From: Takakia lepidozioides
Lineage: Eukaryota; Streptophyta; Takakiopsida; Takakiales; Takakiaceae
Assembly: GCA_030704615.1 (NCBI GenBank)
Contig: CM060733.1
Location: 29,078,001 to 29,142,000 of the forward strand
Direction: 5' to 3'
Length of the DNA: 64,000 bases
Part shown: positions 11,081 through 24,301 of the stretch, piece after piece
How positions within the stretch are numbered: the stretch's first letter is position 1
Layout: the number at the start of each line of letters is the position of its first letter
Program-made: the position numbers and the translations under genes
Notes under the pieces: model-generated
Databases searched by the model: none
Seen by the model: the letters and a program-made list of their open reading frames with translations, nothing else
What the model was told of the DNA's origin: nothing

Positions 11081-14043
11081 ATGGGAAGGTTGTACTCGAT
11101 ACAGCTGGATGGGCGCATATACAGTTGTCGTTTTTGCCGAAGCCACTTGGCCAACTGTGATGAGCTAATCTCTAAGGTAGCCTCCCCTTTTCTTTCCTGC
11201 TATTTCCACCACATTTGGATTAATGTTGATTTCTAATTGGTTAAGTCTTGGCAGATTGCTTTTAGCTAAGTTTGCATGTTTGGCGTTTGTTTCTCGTTCA
11301 GTTTTCTTCTGCACGGATTGGATTTTGTTTGCAAGTTTTCATAACCTGGGCCTGTTACTGATGGTTGCAAGAACCAAGCTCATCAGCTTGTGCCTGCTGG
11401 CTGTACCATGTTGATTCTGCTGCAAAAGTTGCAAAACTATGTGAGGACCCCTCCATGTTTTGGGATCTGCATGGACCGCTTGGTTTTGCAATTTGAGTGT
11501 TTGTGTAGCTTTTATTCTGCTTGTTTGTTAATTGTACAACTTGTGTAATACTGCAGAAGGGTGTAATATCTTTGACTGAAAGAACCGTCCTTCGCAAGCT
11601 GAACCCACTCTGCTTGTGAAATGCTAGTTCCCGGCAAGTGCAAACGTGGCTGCTGTGCTGAAGGTATACCTTCAATGCCTCACGCATGTTGAGGGTCTTC
11701 AGCATGGTAGCAAATTTGCACTCACCGGCGATGGGCATTTACCAGTTGAAGCGGTAGGCATGGAATCAATGAGGCCTCATTCTAGTCTGCGTCGGCAAGC
11801 TCTCTCGAGGCAGGTGATCCAGCATTGGTGGCTATGTGTGCCAACCAAATGTCATAGGGTTGAAGCATTGTTGATTGGTGTGCTATTTTTAGGGCTTGGC
11901 AAGCGTTTTGCTGTGCAACATGAGTTGTCATGCACAGATGCGTGCCATCATGTGATATTGTTGTTGTCTCTCTCTTTGCTGAAATCTTTCAACGCAGATC
12001 TCAACATGGAAATATCCAGTTCAAGTTCTATCCTGTTTCCACTTCGGAGTCTTTTTTCAGCTGTAGGTAGGCTGTTGGTCGTTACAAGGCCCCTCTTTTT
12101 CTCTTTGTCTCGACTAAAATAAGCTAGCCAGATTTGGCTCTACTTCTCTTTGGCATCCGTTGCATCTCAGTCAAGATCGCTGAGTTAGGTGACACCCTTT
12201 GTGTACCTGTCAGCATGCAGCTTCCTGCATACTATTTAGTGTCCGTGCCGTTTGTTATCAGTTGTCTGTTGATAATTTGCACCTTTGTCTTCTTCTAGCA
12301 TGCCATTCTTTGACTCGGGATGGCTTTCTAGGTCCTCAGAGTATTCCACCTGGAATTGAAAACCATTTGTTGTGGAGAATATGAACAAACATACTCTCAC
12401 AGGACAGTTTTTCACACTTGTGACTTGGATTAACAGTGATTAAAGTGATGCACTCAGTCATTAATTCATAATGATTCTTTTGACTGAAGTAATTCAGACA
12501 TGTATATAACACTCATGTTAATATATGAAAGGGGTTTGTGCTTGGAACATGCTCTCAAAGTGGCTTCCTTCCACTTCACTGACCCTCACACCATCACTCT
12601 CCTTCAATGGACTTGTGTATTTATGTCAGTTGTCAATCTAGACTAACGTTGGGATATTCAATGCTCAGGGCAAAGGACCTCCATGAAGCTCTGCTTTGGC
12701 ATCTTTGTGTAAGTTTAGTTTGCTCCCTGTTAAAGATCAACCAACAGGTGCCCATCCTGAAGCTCCCTGTGGATTTGAAACTTGGGTTGAAAGCACTCAA
12801 CAAAACCGTAAGTCGGAGAGATGACAAGTACTTATTGGAGATAGGTTTGGGGTAGAAGTGAGGTATGGAATGGATGGCGTTTTTCTTTTGTCATATGAGC
12901 ATACAACAGTCTCTGATGAAGCCTTTTCATTTTTCTCTCTTACTCTATTCTGTTCAGGCCTTTCACTGTCGATATGGGAAGGCTTACCTTTTCAACACTG
13001 TGTAAGTGCTCTTCCTTTCCTCCACCATTGTGTCTCTTCTCTAGTATTGTTGCTTCCAGCATGCTGCTGTAGCCTCTACTGTAATGCAGAGGTGACACAT
13101 GTGACTGATTGTACTGCATGCCACATGGGGCCATGGGACCACAAGGACTCTGCATAAGTGGAGCGGATGCATCTTCTATCACTAAGTTGGAGGGGGAAGT
13201 GGCATGTATTGGTGGATGGCAGGGTGAATGTGTCCGTAGGGCCACAAGAGGATCGCATGATGATGACAGGCAAACATACAGTTTCTGACATCTACTGCAA
13301 TTGCTGTCGGCAAATTGTTGGCTGGAAATATGTATGCTGGCTTACCCTTACCACCCCATATGGAAGTCGTCTTACCTCCAATCCATCTTCCTGCCACTTT
13401 CTATCTTATTCTGGAGGGGCAGGCTAATTGGTCACCCCTGCTGATCAAAGTTGCAAGTATTTTCTGAGAGTGGTCTTAGTGTGGTGATTATGAGATGAAG
13501 TGCCACCAGTCATATCTGACCATGAGGGTAGGAAAGGCTGTCAAAAATTCCTTCCAGTTAGCGATGTCATGGTACTCTTCAAAGTTTTGGTTAAACTCTT
13601 GAGGCTCCACTATAGACAGGGGATGGGGTAGGGACTTTCTCGCTATCTCATACTTAAGTAGAGCAAGCATATGTTGGTGTGGGGAAGTTTATGATCATAC
13701 TTTCCAGGAGATGGTACGTGGTGTACCCAAAGCAATATGCTCTCAGAACTAAGTGACTATGACATTTGGTGGGCAACGCCAGGGTAGATATACTTCATCA
13801 AACTCTCCTTACTGTACCCTCGAGGCCATAGAGCCCGTGCCCAGTTTGTAGCAAATGCAGATGGGCATGCTCTCGACAGAAAAACGCTAAATGCAACCAC
13901 AATGCATGGTCAAAGGGTATCATCGATCCAAAGCAACCTAGCGTTTCTTGCAGAAAATGTGTTGACGTGATTGTTTGGTCCTAGCAGGAATTGGCCTACG
14001 AAAAGAGCGAGAAGTATAAGGAAGGAAAATTCATACTCGAGCG
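11081..14043 (+). CDS. Yippee-like zinc-binding protein, four exons found
   Basis: Yippee proteins are small, highly conserved zinc-binding proteins of about 100-120 residues. Four exons with consensus GT-AG borders and agreeing phases were found: 11081-11176 ([16 protein letters not shown]..., with the CxxC pair CRFC), 12958-13001 ([13 protein letters not shown]), 13223-13331 ([20 protein letters not shown], second CxxC pair CNCC, ending VGWKY) and 13988-14043 ([15 protein letters not shown]). The joined order matches the family from start to near the C-terminus, and both CxxC pairs are intact. The start is the family's usual MGR. The last coding bases lie beyond the donor at 14044 and were not located. 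Intron 1 is long (about 1.8 kb). The copy looks functional. Its exact molecular role in plants is not established. Confidence 0.9.
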
Positions 14044-15320
14044 GTATGTTTTTCAAAGACGTCATTGTTATTCTGGCCAAGGCACAGAACTAGCTTTGTC
14101 GATTGATACTAGCTTTTGACAAATAGCCCAGTAGCTTAGGTGGTTTCATGTCTTACACACGGAACTTGTACTAGACAGTCGGTGACAGGCCTGAGAAGGC
14201 AGTATCTATTAGACTGCTAGTGAATGCAGGTTTCTGTTCCTGTGTACCCCACCTATTGTGAGGACTCGTACAGTATTGTGTCCCTATGTCCACAAGCGTA
14301 CTGATGAAACGAGTATTCTGGTGGAAACAGAGCCAAGATGACAGATGGAAATGGAAGCGACTTCTATTCGACTGATGATGAATAATGGTCATGTGGGTCA
14401 CAAGATCCACTCCTCAAATCGAACAGGTGTGTTGGCCAGTGCATCATCTAGCAGGCGTGTTATCAACCAAGGAGCCTGCCTGTCTCGTCAGAAGCCAGAA
14501 CTGGCTGAACTTTCACTCTATTTTTTAATTATCACTAGATCTGTAACAAGTGCATTTCAATAATGTCCGCTGGAAAATTTTCTGGTTAGGAATGACTCAC
14601 AAGTATGTACTGGTTACAGCTCCTGTGTTCCACTTGTAAAAACTCACAATGCCCTCCCTCTGTGCCATTGGCTTTGCCATATCCATGGGCATTAGGTGCC
14701 TGAAATCCTGTATATACTTAACTATTTGACTCGGCATCCTCTCATTTCTTTGCAGTGCCAACTTTTATGTTGAGCTATGAGCTTAGTGACTCCTTGGTTC
14801 TGGGTGACTTTGCTAGTCAATGGATTTTCTGTGTGGCATGTTCTGGGTCAATCCTGTAGGGTGTAATCCCACATGGAAGAGCCTGTCCTTGAAGCTGGGA
14901 GCAAAGGTATCAATCTTCCCAACAGATTGTCTGCACCCCCTGATTCTTCATCTATCATAGCAGCAAAGCAGGAAACTGCATGTATTAAAGGTATGTCTAA
15001 TAATATCGATCCTCATTTGCTCATCAGAAGTGTAGGTGGTTTCAGTAGTTATCATGCTAAGATAACCACACAAGAGGTGTAAACATGGGCTTCAGACGGA
15101 TTTGCAGAGCAGCTTGTTTTCCAAATTGTCACACTGTAGAACACTAACTTGTCTGACTCCGTTGCCGGAACATGTCTCTATTTTGATAATGTACATGAAC
15201 TGCACATCCTGCAAACAATGACAATGTAAAGGTGCAATTGCACGAAGCTAGTTTTCAACCAGCTTCAAAAGGAATTGATGTTGCCGTACTCATCTCCAAA
15301 TTAATCCTTGGTAGAATGGC
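14044..15320. other. Downstream part of Yippee locus, terminal exon not located
   Basis: T-rich, intron-like sequence. A short frame at 14,873-15,082 (+) contains a possible exon ending at AAAG/GTATGT, but it has no family match. The last Yippee exon or the 3' UTR should be in this interval. Confidence 0.3.
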
Positions 15321-15328
15321 CTCAATGT

Positions 15329-15545
15329 TTTTGTTTTTTTAAGGGAAACCTGGGAGCGACAGCCCACAATTCAGGACCCTTGAGGAGGGGGAAAAATTAA
15401 CCCCCTTTCATTTATGGGCCATGAGACCTACGCCCAGACATACCGTCATGAACAATCCCACACACGGGGCAGGGCAGCAGGTTTGAACCCCGAACCACCA
15501 GGGCGACACACTGTGCACTTACCAGCTGAGCTACAAGCCGATGTG
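15329..15545 (-). mobile_element. tRNA-derived SINE with 8-bp target-site duplication
   Basis: On the minus strand the element starts near GGCTTGTAGCTCAGCTGG, a Pol III A-box-like sequence, followed by GGGGTTCAAACC, a B-box. It then continues about 150 bases to an A-rich end, TTAAAAAAACAAAA. The plus-strand octamer CTCAATGT flanks it at 15,321-15,328 and 15,546-15,553. A tRNA-like head, A-rich tail and direct repeats together define a SINE rather than a working tRNA gene. The right-hand duplication also belongs to a local tandem repeat, so it is slightly less certain. Confidence 0.8.
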
Positions 15546-15595
15546 CTCAATGTGATGTGCTCAGTGTGATGTGCTCAATGTGATGTGCTCAGTGT
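15540..15595. repeat. Four tandem copies of a 14-mer
   Basis: GATGTGCTCAATGT and GATGTGCTCAGTGT alternate for exactly four units next to the SINE 5' end. Confidence 0.9.
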
Positions 15596-15818
15596 ATTGT
15601 TGTCGAAGCATACATCTTGTATGGTTCATTCCGTCTTTGCTTATTTAAATACCAAGACCAAAAACTGAATTGCATTCATACCTCTCATGGCAAACTCTAC
15701 ACTTAATGCTGCCTTAGTTTGTGTCAGGAATCATTGGCAACCATTAGTGACAAAGATTGTATCATCCACATATAAAGCTATGACCATAAATCGTTATCCT
15801 ATCATCATATATATATTT

Positions 15819-18658
15819 CCAAGACAAAGGGACAGAGGCCCTTTTAATCAAATAAAATAAAATAAATGTTCACAAGGAGTCAAAATTGTGGACAGTCAGG
15901 AGGAAAAAATAACCTCCAAGGGGACCATAAAGGTGAAACGCAAGGGGTACACCCTGAACACAAAGGGACGAGGGGGGAAAGGGGGGAGGGACCTACAAAA
16001 GTCCTTAATATAGCAGCTAATGCTGAAAACAAGAAAGCCATTAATCTAAAGGATTTGGATTCAGGCATGGAGAGGAGAGGGCCCGTATACAGCCAGTCTA
16101 GCTGCGAGCCTGATAACCACCAAGAGAACATCTGCAAAACAGAGCTGGATTGCAGAACCAAAATCCGAGACATGCCCGGGAAGGTTTTAGAGTCCAGAGT
16201 CACTAAGCAATAACCGATCCAGGCTAGGGGGGAGGATCAGAGTCCAAAGTTCAGGTGGGCTTTGGATTTTGCACTGCGCAGGTTGAGGTGTTTCCAATTG
16301 ACTTCAGCACCATCGGATTCAGCTGGCGATTTCCCAAGCCCCGGGGATCGTGTCATGCCATTGGACTCTCGAGTCATCAATCCTGGTGCAGAGGATGCCG
16401 TCTTTGGCCCAGGTGAGGTCGAAATCTGCAAGCAGCTGTTGACGCCTCCTGTCGCTGCACCTGGCTGTGGCACCAAGCAGTGACATCCAAGCCTTATTAC
16501 CTTCAGTCATCAAGTCAGAGAACAACTTGAACAGAATTAATCTGATGCTGGGCTGTCTCGTCTCAAAAACTAAAGTGCACCTAGCCTTCCATAGTGCCCA
16601 AAGAGTGTGTGCTTTGAGACATGCCCATATTGGGCATGTACTCCATAATGAGCCATTGCGCAGGTTGAGCAACAGAAGCGATGCATCCACAGATGGTAGC
16701 TGCTTCCAGTGAAGGTAGAAAGCAGTGACCAGTTGCCAAGTCCTCGCAGCAATGTGGCAATCCATAAAAGCATGTTCAATAGTCTCCTCCGAGTTTCTGG
16801 CACAAACTAGACAAGCTGGGTCCTGATCTTGAAAGCAAGCCGCCACGGGCAGAATTCTGTTTTCCAACGTCCATAAGAATGCACTAATTTTTGCTGGACG
16901 GTGTTTGGCCCAGATGTCTTTCCATATAGATTTCTAGGCAGGGACCTGTAAATCCAGATGCCATTTTTTATTCCACTTGGCTGTAAAATTTGCTTGGCTG
17001 AGAAGCATTTTGTGTCCCCTTTTGACCGTGTAACCAAGCAAGGGCGTTTTCTTGCCATCCATCCAAGACCATTCGCTTGGATCAAACTAAAGTCTGCTTA
17101 GAGGATAAGATAGGAACCAAACGAAGGATAACTGCCGAGCCCATCCTACTACGCCATCAGGTGGACTGTATTCAGTAGAGCCCGAGTTTAGATCAAAGAC
17201 CCTGATCCTATAGGCCAAGTCATGGTGCATGTCGCCTGATCCTAATAAGTCCAGGCGTCCCCCAGCCATTGCGCGGAAGATTAGACCTTTCCAATGGGAA
17301 TCAGAGGTGGATGTGGCCAAGATGGCCATATGATTGTTGTCATGCGAGCTACCGAACCAGGCAGGTAAGTCGTTCGCTGTACATGGGCCACCTACCAGCA
17401 GGGGTTGCACATACAAGACACCTCTTTGGATATGGGCCCAACTACATGCGATTGATCTAGCATAGATCAGGGAGGACAAGAGGCTCAGTCCCAGGAATTG
17501 TCCATCCTCCCATATATTGGCAACATGCGAGAGGCCTATCGCCTCCTAGGTAGCCCATTTTTTATGGAGAGTCGCCAATGGGCTGTAATGAAGGTTGAGG
17601 TTGCCAAATAGTGGCTGACGGATGAGTTAACTTAGGCTCCATCATCTTCCAAGCATCCCATATGGAGTTCCAAGTCGCAGACCCTATAGCTTTCACTTTC
17701 CCCATCCTATGCACTATCCATTTGAGGGATGGTGCCTAGTTAGGAGAGTTCGGCGGATAGGCCTGCAATAGGTGTTCTCTGACCACAGGCTTCCTTCACT
17801 GGTAAGCAACCTAGGTATCCATTTTGCCAGCAAGGCCGTGATCTGAATGGATGGGTCTAAAAGGCCCAAACCACCTTCTTTTCTAGGACGGCAAAGCTGT
17901 GCCTTGGATACCAGAGCCCTTTTGGTGGGGTTTTGGGGGGAGGCACCCCACAAAAAGTTCCTCATCAGCTCTATAATTAGCTTGGAACCCGGAGACCAAA
18001 CCGAGGCTGGATACCACACTGATGCGAGTAGTATTTGATTTAGAACTAGAACCCTACCTGCAGTAGACAACATAGCTGAGCTCCAAAAGGCCAGTTTGCT
18101 CATCAGTGAGCCCTATCCCAATTTGAAAGCCCAAAAGTGTGTGCGTTGAACTTGGCTGGAGCCATTTGAGTCCTACATCTTGTCCCCAAGGAGGGCCATA
18201 GGATGAAGCAGACAGCTCTGTGAGGAGGCCAACTGATTTAGTCCAGTTTATTTTGAGCCCAGAAGCGGAGCAGAAAAATTGCAGGGCTTGACGAGCCCTT
18301 TCAATGTTTGCTGGTGCCTCATTGTTCAAAAACAATGTGGCGTCATAAGCACACATTGAGTTCTTAATAGAGGATCCATCCTGCATTTTAAGGCCCAGAA
18401 TATCCTGCCTGGAATTGAGGTGGTGGCCTAGGGCATCTGCTGCCATGAGAAAGAGGTAGGGAGTCAGTGGGCAACCTTGCCTTACGGACCTGAAAAGCGC
18501 AAAGGGCTTTGAAATCACTCCGTTTACCGGGACTTTGCTAGAGGCTGAGGAAGATCCATCTGTTGAAAGCGCATTCCCATTATGACCAAAACTTGATTTA
18601 GAAAACTCCAATCAATGTTATCAAAGGCCTTTTCAAAGTCAAGCATGAGTATTGTGTG
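15819..18658 (-). mobile_element. 5'-truncated L1-like LINE with 14-bp target-site duplication
   Basis: Read on the minus strand. RT motif A is LMLDFEKAFDNIDW (near 18,600-18,645) and motif B is SVRQGCPLTPYLFLMAADAL (near 18,430-18,500). A degenerate catalytic motif reads AYDA instead of YADD (near 18,336-18,353). The thumb has FLWG and KEGGLGLLD (near 17,860-17,970). A zf-RVT pattern CLVCARNSEETIEHAFMDC lies near 16,745-16,815. A 3' UTR follows to about 15,819. TCATATATATATTT occurs at 15,805-15,818 and 18,659-18,672, as expected for a target-site duplication around a copy truncated within RT. Several frameshifts are present, so it is inactive. The AT-rich duplication is the weakest part of the evidence. 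Confidence 0.85.
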
Positions 18659-18672
18659 TCATATATATATTT

Positions 18673-20900
18673 GTGTCCACAATGTTTTGTTCAAATTTTG
18701 CTTTAACCCTTAAGTTCCCAAGCCCTTTTTTGACTTTTTACCAATTTTGGGTACCCAGCTGCAGTAAATTGCCCCTAGAAATCCACCAAAAATCATCCAG
18801 AGATTCTAGCCTTAATAGCAGTGGGCCCAGCTCATTTATGCATGACATACCAAAAAATGAGCCGTCCACCATAGAAATTGTGAGATTATAACAGTGGCCC
18901 GGACCTCAAATATCAGGTCCCAAAGAAAAAGTGAGAAAGAAATTGGTTTGACCAAATCAAAACCTAGCTTTATCCAATTTTGCTTGCCCCAAGACCCACC
19001 ATTTCCAAATCAATAGTGGAGTGGCTATGACCCCACTAAATTGCAGGTCCAACTGATTTTTTCACCTATGGTTGCTTTGCATACAATTACATAGGGGTTG
19101 AAATCTCAAAACTGACGAGAAAATGTGCCTCCAAATGAAGTACTTAAACAATATACCTAGTAGGAAAGTCGCAACACTATTTGATGTGTGTACTTTCAAC
19201 TGAGAACAAGATGCGAGCCCTTGTTGATGTTGCTCAAGGATCAAGTCCATCTCGTAGTAGTTGTGGGTTGATGGTGGGTAGGTATGCGCATCCCTGCCAA
19301 CACATGTACAGTGATGCAGCAGACTGTCTTCCGACCAGTGCAAGAGATGCCACCATCTGACAGCGTGGTGGGAAGATCTGTTCACGTGCGCCCGAGAAAG
19401 GATTCAAGATGAGTGTGGTTGACGTAGCTCTCTAATTTGTATACACCTTGGGGGACTGCCAGCTGACTCTCACTTGATTGTCTGGACAATATTGAGAAAT
19501 GGACTGAATGTATGCTTGCATTTTTACTCATGCTGGATGGCTGTATCCTATGTTTACTGGCTGTTTTTCACAAATTCAAAGTTGACCATTGGGACTTATC
19601 AGATCCCAGGAAGTACTTGTAGCCAATGACAAAAGACCTGTGTTTGGGGCTTGGGTTTCGGGGGAAAACCATACTGAGATTGGAGAATTCAGCTGAGGAC
19701 ACCCCAAAATTACCCTTGTGATGAATCAACCCATTTAGAAGCTGATAGTGATGCTGCTTTAAGTGAGATGCCAAAAGATTATGTTGCCAGTCCAGGCACC
19801 ATTGAACAGGAGAAAGCAGTGAAAGAGGACCCGCTATCACTTGAGAGTTGGCAATGATAATTTCGTTGTGAACCTAGAAAAGGAGGAAGCCACCCCTATA
19901 GCTCTGAATGCAAAAATGACACCGATGCCAAGCACTGGACAGGAGCTTCTTAGCTTCCTAATAGGTCCTTAGAACCTGCATTGTGTCTGGCAGTGCAATT
20001 ACAACCAGATGTATCACATCCTCGCTAGCCAGAGGAAAACATTCTGTACTTTCCTCTTTATAGTTGATGGCGTGCAACTACAGCCCCATGCATCATATTG
20101 TGTTGAATACAGGGCTACCGTCCTAGTGCTGCAATCAAATATATGATGCCAGTGCCAGCCCTCAAGTCACTGATCAACACCCAGGTGGCATCAACAATCC
20201 CCGAGTTCAAAAAGGGTTAACATCCCAAAAGACTACCTTAGGCCACAGCCAGTGTTCAGAGCTGACCCTCACAGTGAGTATTGATAAATAAATCTATTAT
20301 TTTGAGTGAGAAGGACCTAAAAGGAGTGCCTAGAGTGTTTGTCACAATGTCAGACGAGTGTGCCTTGGGATTATACAGACCTTCTGCAAAATACACGAGC
20401 GGAATTTCAACAGAAAACCCAGCTGGTGTAGAAATATTCTGGTTGCTTGTTTGGCCGGCGTGCACTTGAGCGAGGATTCGCTTTTAACGGCATCATCCAT
20501 TGTCCCTCTGGAACCATGGTAAAATTACTTCCTCCCTCCAGTTTATTGTCATGTGGTCCTCAAGTGCAATCACACTAAAGCTCAGATAATCCAACCTGGA
20601 CTGCTGCTTCTGCTGTGGAAGCAGGAGTGAATCAACTGAAAGATCGCTGCTTAAGATGCTGTAATCATCATGTCCATGGAGAGCAGGGTAACGAAACACA
20701 CTGGCCCGGATTCTGGACCGGGCGAGGTTAGGTTCATACCTTTCCATCACTGCACCTGCCTCCCTGACGTTGTCATACTTGTACTGAAGCTGTTTTTGGA
20801 CACTGGCTGGAACATCCTGGTTGTGGAGAGACATGTGGAAGAGAGAGGGTTGAATGAACTAGAGGCCAGATGCTGGAAATGGTGCCTTCCACAATGCTGC
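18673..20900. other. Gene-poor stretch
   Basis: No protein family was recognised on either strand. A minus-strand frame at 20,493-20,834 begins with DVPASVQKQLQYKYDNV. It shares the DVPASVQKQL segment with the sequence near 30,080-30,110, so it probably belongs to the DUF2921-like gene that follows. Confidence 0.3.
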
Positions 20901-20914
20901 GCTGCTTGAGAGAG

Positions 20915-21749
20915 AAAGCCGCTCAAATGTGGAGGCAGATTTTGATATCACAATCACCACTCATATCGCTGTTCTTTGCACCAGCATGGCATGCCACCAT
21001 GCATATCTCCCCAGACTCATTTCTCCGGGAGCCTTCCACTGCAAGAGTGTGCCCGTTCAAGCCAGACCTTTGAAATGCAAGGTTGGGACTCACTCCACAC
21101 GGAAAACAGCACTAACATTCGTGTTGGACTTTGCACCCAATCCATCAGCGAGGGCATCACATCTAAGGTACTGAATGAGAAGGCGTCCGCGGGGGAGATT
21201 CTCCCCATGGGAAGCCAAAAGGGGCCAGCTTGAAACAAAATTCTTCGGACTGGGTGCATTGCCAAAAAGGCTCAACATCCAGCCACTGTCCAGCAATGAG
21301 TTGCAATGCAGCTTCGCAAAACTTAGGCCCTCGGTAGGTTTCTGTCTTTCAAGAACTCTGGGGACAAGTCTCGTTGCAAATTCCAGCTGTGAGAGCTCGT
21401 GCGGTGTACTCATAATCTGCAAATGTCTCCATCTGCGATGACACATTGATAGGATTGAAATAGTGGTTGTCACCAGGAGCTGCAATGCTGGTGACTTGGC
21501 CATGAGAGATTGCCGGCGAGGATACTGCAGTTGCACCATAACGTTGCAATCCTTAGTCAATTTCTTGACCACTTTCGGGGTACAGCCAAGCATACAGAGT
21601 GTGTACTCCTTCTCTGTTTCTATAGAGACGCCCTCCAATTCGATGCTCATTTGCGAGAAACCAGGGGTCATCTCAAAGCGGGGGTGAATGCCCCCTCCAT
21701 AGAAGATGCTTCTCTGGGATGTAATTGGCATGAAGTACACCTGAGACAT
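20915..21749 (-). pseudogene. DUF2921 (FLYING SAUCER-type) gene fragment, broken
   Basis: DUF2921 proteins are plant membrane proteins. FLYING SAUCER 1 is an E3 ligase affecting wall pectin. Minus-strand reading gives the family pattern twice: RSIFYGGG, then ELEGVSIETEKEYTLCMLGC, then DCNVMVQLQYP (21,749-21,530); and later LAVEGSRRNESGEICMVACH followed by GDCDIKI (about 21,050-20,925). Between them, in a shifted frame, is PGDNHYFNPI and FADYEYTARAL (about 21,500-21,380). Frames change at least twice without obvious introns, which suggests pseudogenization, although a mis-assembled exon structure is possible. A related fragment lies at 30.0-30.5 kb. Family assignment rests on remembered motif spacing. 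Confidence 0.55.
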
Positions 21750-24300
21750 TAAAACTGTTCTTCGAACCTCTAGTATTGGGCATGTTGTGCATTGATACCC
21801 AAACCCGACAGCACAAAGCTGGGAGAAGTTTCTGCCACAAGATTACTCTTTGCAGCAACAGTAGACTAGCTATCAGAAGTTGCTCTCAAACTAATGCAAT
21901 CCTAATCAGCAGGTAAGCCAGGGAAAGTTAGAGCCGTTGTTGTCTGAGTTGCTATGAGGTGTAAAAACCCACACTCAGGTGAGAGAGTGGACATGAGACT
22001 TCTACAGAGGCTATACTTGTAAGGTCCTTGGTGAAGATCAGCATGTTTGTGCTTTTACTGCAGTTTCTAACACCAGAGAGCCAGAGCCATGGATTGGAGG
22101 CAGGCTGGTTAACAGTTTAATAAGGTAAGCAAGTCACAGATTGCAACAGTGCTAGTGCCAGATAAGCATCTCAAATAACTTACCAATGTGATGCAAATCT
22201 GCAATAGCAGGTGTCGAAGGTAGCACTCCACTTCCAGGCCTGGCATACGTCTGCTTGTTTTTTCTTGTCAGTGCCTCTATCTACTCGGAAGAAGCTGGTG
22301 TCCATGTCAGGACAAGAATTGGCAAGACAAGTCCCCAAACCTCTTTCTGAAGCACCTGCGGGAACAGCAACTGTACCCACATTTTGACAAAATAGTTCAG
22401 ATTGATATACTTTGGTGAAAGAAGAGTTTAGGCTGACATTCATTTGAGGATATAAGGTCCTGATTGTAGATGAAAACTAACAAATATTCTGGTCATAGTT
22501 GGGTGGTCCTGAAAACTGCTTTTCTTGACTTCCTTCACATCCTCAGTGACATCATTATAATTTACATAAGTATTTCTCACACATGAAGTTAGAAAATGAC
22601 TAAAGATTATGCATTCATAATGTCTCATTGCCTCTCCAGCTCAACATCCTAAATTGAGTAATCTTTGTCCTCGTGGCCATGTTCTTGGTACCAATAAGTA
22701 TCTTGAGCATTTTCTCCAACCAAATGGTTTCACGCATCATGTCCTTACCTAACGGAACAATACCCAGACAATTCATGGTTTCCTTGAAGTGGTTTCGAGA
22801 TTACCAGGGTTCAGAGCACTTGACTCCACTTTGGCCACAGGTTCTGAACTAGTTTCCATGGCCAATTTTGCTTGAAGTTGACCTTACATCTCAGGAGCCA
22901 GTCTCGAGGGTAGGTATGGTTCTTCCAAAATGTTCGATGTGTTGGATATATAGCTTCTAACCACCAATGCAAGTTCCTCTGAAGCCCCCATAGAACCAAC
23001 AGGACTAGTTGGTTCTGTGTCGAAGCCAACTGACTGTGGTGCGACAGGCATGCTAACTATAACAGGGTCAGAATTACATGAGGAGTACATTGATAAATCA
23101 ACATAGATAGAGATTTCTTTTCCTGCATTTATGCAAGCTAAAGGCCCAGATTTTGGTGGGAGAGGAAGGCCGCTGGTTGAATTCTCTGGCCCATTGGCCA
23201 ACAAAGGGACTGGACCGAACTCCAGAGGTAAATTTTCCATACCATTTGATGAGCACATATCTCTTTGGCTAGCAATTCCTGCACTGCCTGGTGGCTGGAT
23301 GAAGTTCTTTGTCTTGTCTGCCCCTTTGCAGGCATAGGTGGGATTATGGCTGCATCACCAAACCCATGTCTCCTGGGCGTGCTCTCTAGACTGGGGATTG
23401 GCCCCTGAACCAAACCAGAAACAGATTCAACCACATCCTCCCCCACCAGCAGTTCCTCTTGGTCAGATTTGAACCCATATTCTTCACTTCCAAGAATCTT
23501 CCAACCACACAGAGCTTGGCCTGCATCATAGTAATTCAATTTTAAGTGGAGATGACATCTTGGACACTACATTCCCTCTTGGAGAGGTGCAGCATCCCAG
23601 ATGTGAGTTCACAAATGGAACACCTCTTGAAGAGACACCACAATACGAGGACACACGAGTGGGTCAGGAACCAGAGAAAACTGCCTGAGTGCGCCAATCC
23701 AGAAACAAGTGATCTGTCAAATTGCCTCTTAGGATAATGCAAACTCGTTGAGAGTGATGGAGAACTTGGCCTTCTTGAGGAGAATCATCTTCCTGGACAG
23801 ATTCAGCTCTCTACTACACCATGACCTACCAGGAAGCACATTGATGGACGTCCCAGATTTTAGCCCATGCAGGCTCACCAACTTGCTGGCTCAGACTACC
23901 TAGCCCTTTTCTCTTCAGATAGGGAATTTCACCACACTTTTGGCCACTATTTGATCTGCCTCCATGGTGAAAGAAGGATTCCGAAACAAGGTCAACAAGG
24001 GATAGAGAGACATACAGATGTACCTCACCTTAGTATATAGCAGAGAATCCTGATGGAGCAGGGCAGGAACAGTCTGATCTATGGGCGCAATAGAACTGAC
24101 CTGTACAATCTCCTCGTAGATGCTTCGCTGAAGTCTCTTCTTCTTCACAACTTGAATGTGGACGGAGTGAGGGCCCTTGCACTTTGTGTATCCACTTCTC
24201 CAGTGCTCCGAGAAGTGTAGGGCTGGCAGGCCTTCGCTTATATAATTTTTTGGAGCGCCAAAAAATATTATTTGAATGAGTCTTTCTGTCTGTCGTGAGA
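21750..24300 (-). other. Possible 5' part of the DUF2921-like locus
   Basis: Several minus-strand open pieces (24,316-23,915; 23,539-23,138; 23,258-22,884; 22,443-22,180) could be upstream exons of the gene at 20.9-21.7 kb. None shows a recognisable domain, and I could not join them by phase. Confidence 0.25.
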
Positions 24301-24301
24301 G

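Noticed and set aside
12748-12807. A 20-codon exon-like piece ([20 protein letters not shown]) between perfect CAG and GTAAGT sites in Yippee intron 1
   Set aside because: Yippee exons 1 and 2 join in phase and match the family without it, and it has no known relative. Treated as a chance match or rare alternative exon.
15470-15545. A functional tRNA gene
   Set aside because: A- and B-boxes are present, but the sequence continues into a SINE body with A-rich tail and target duplications, and the acceptor stem is not evident.
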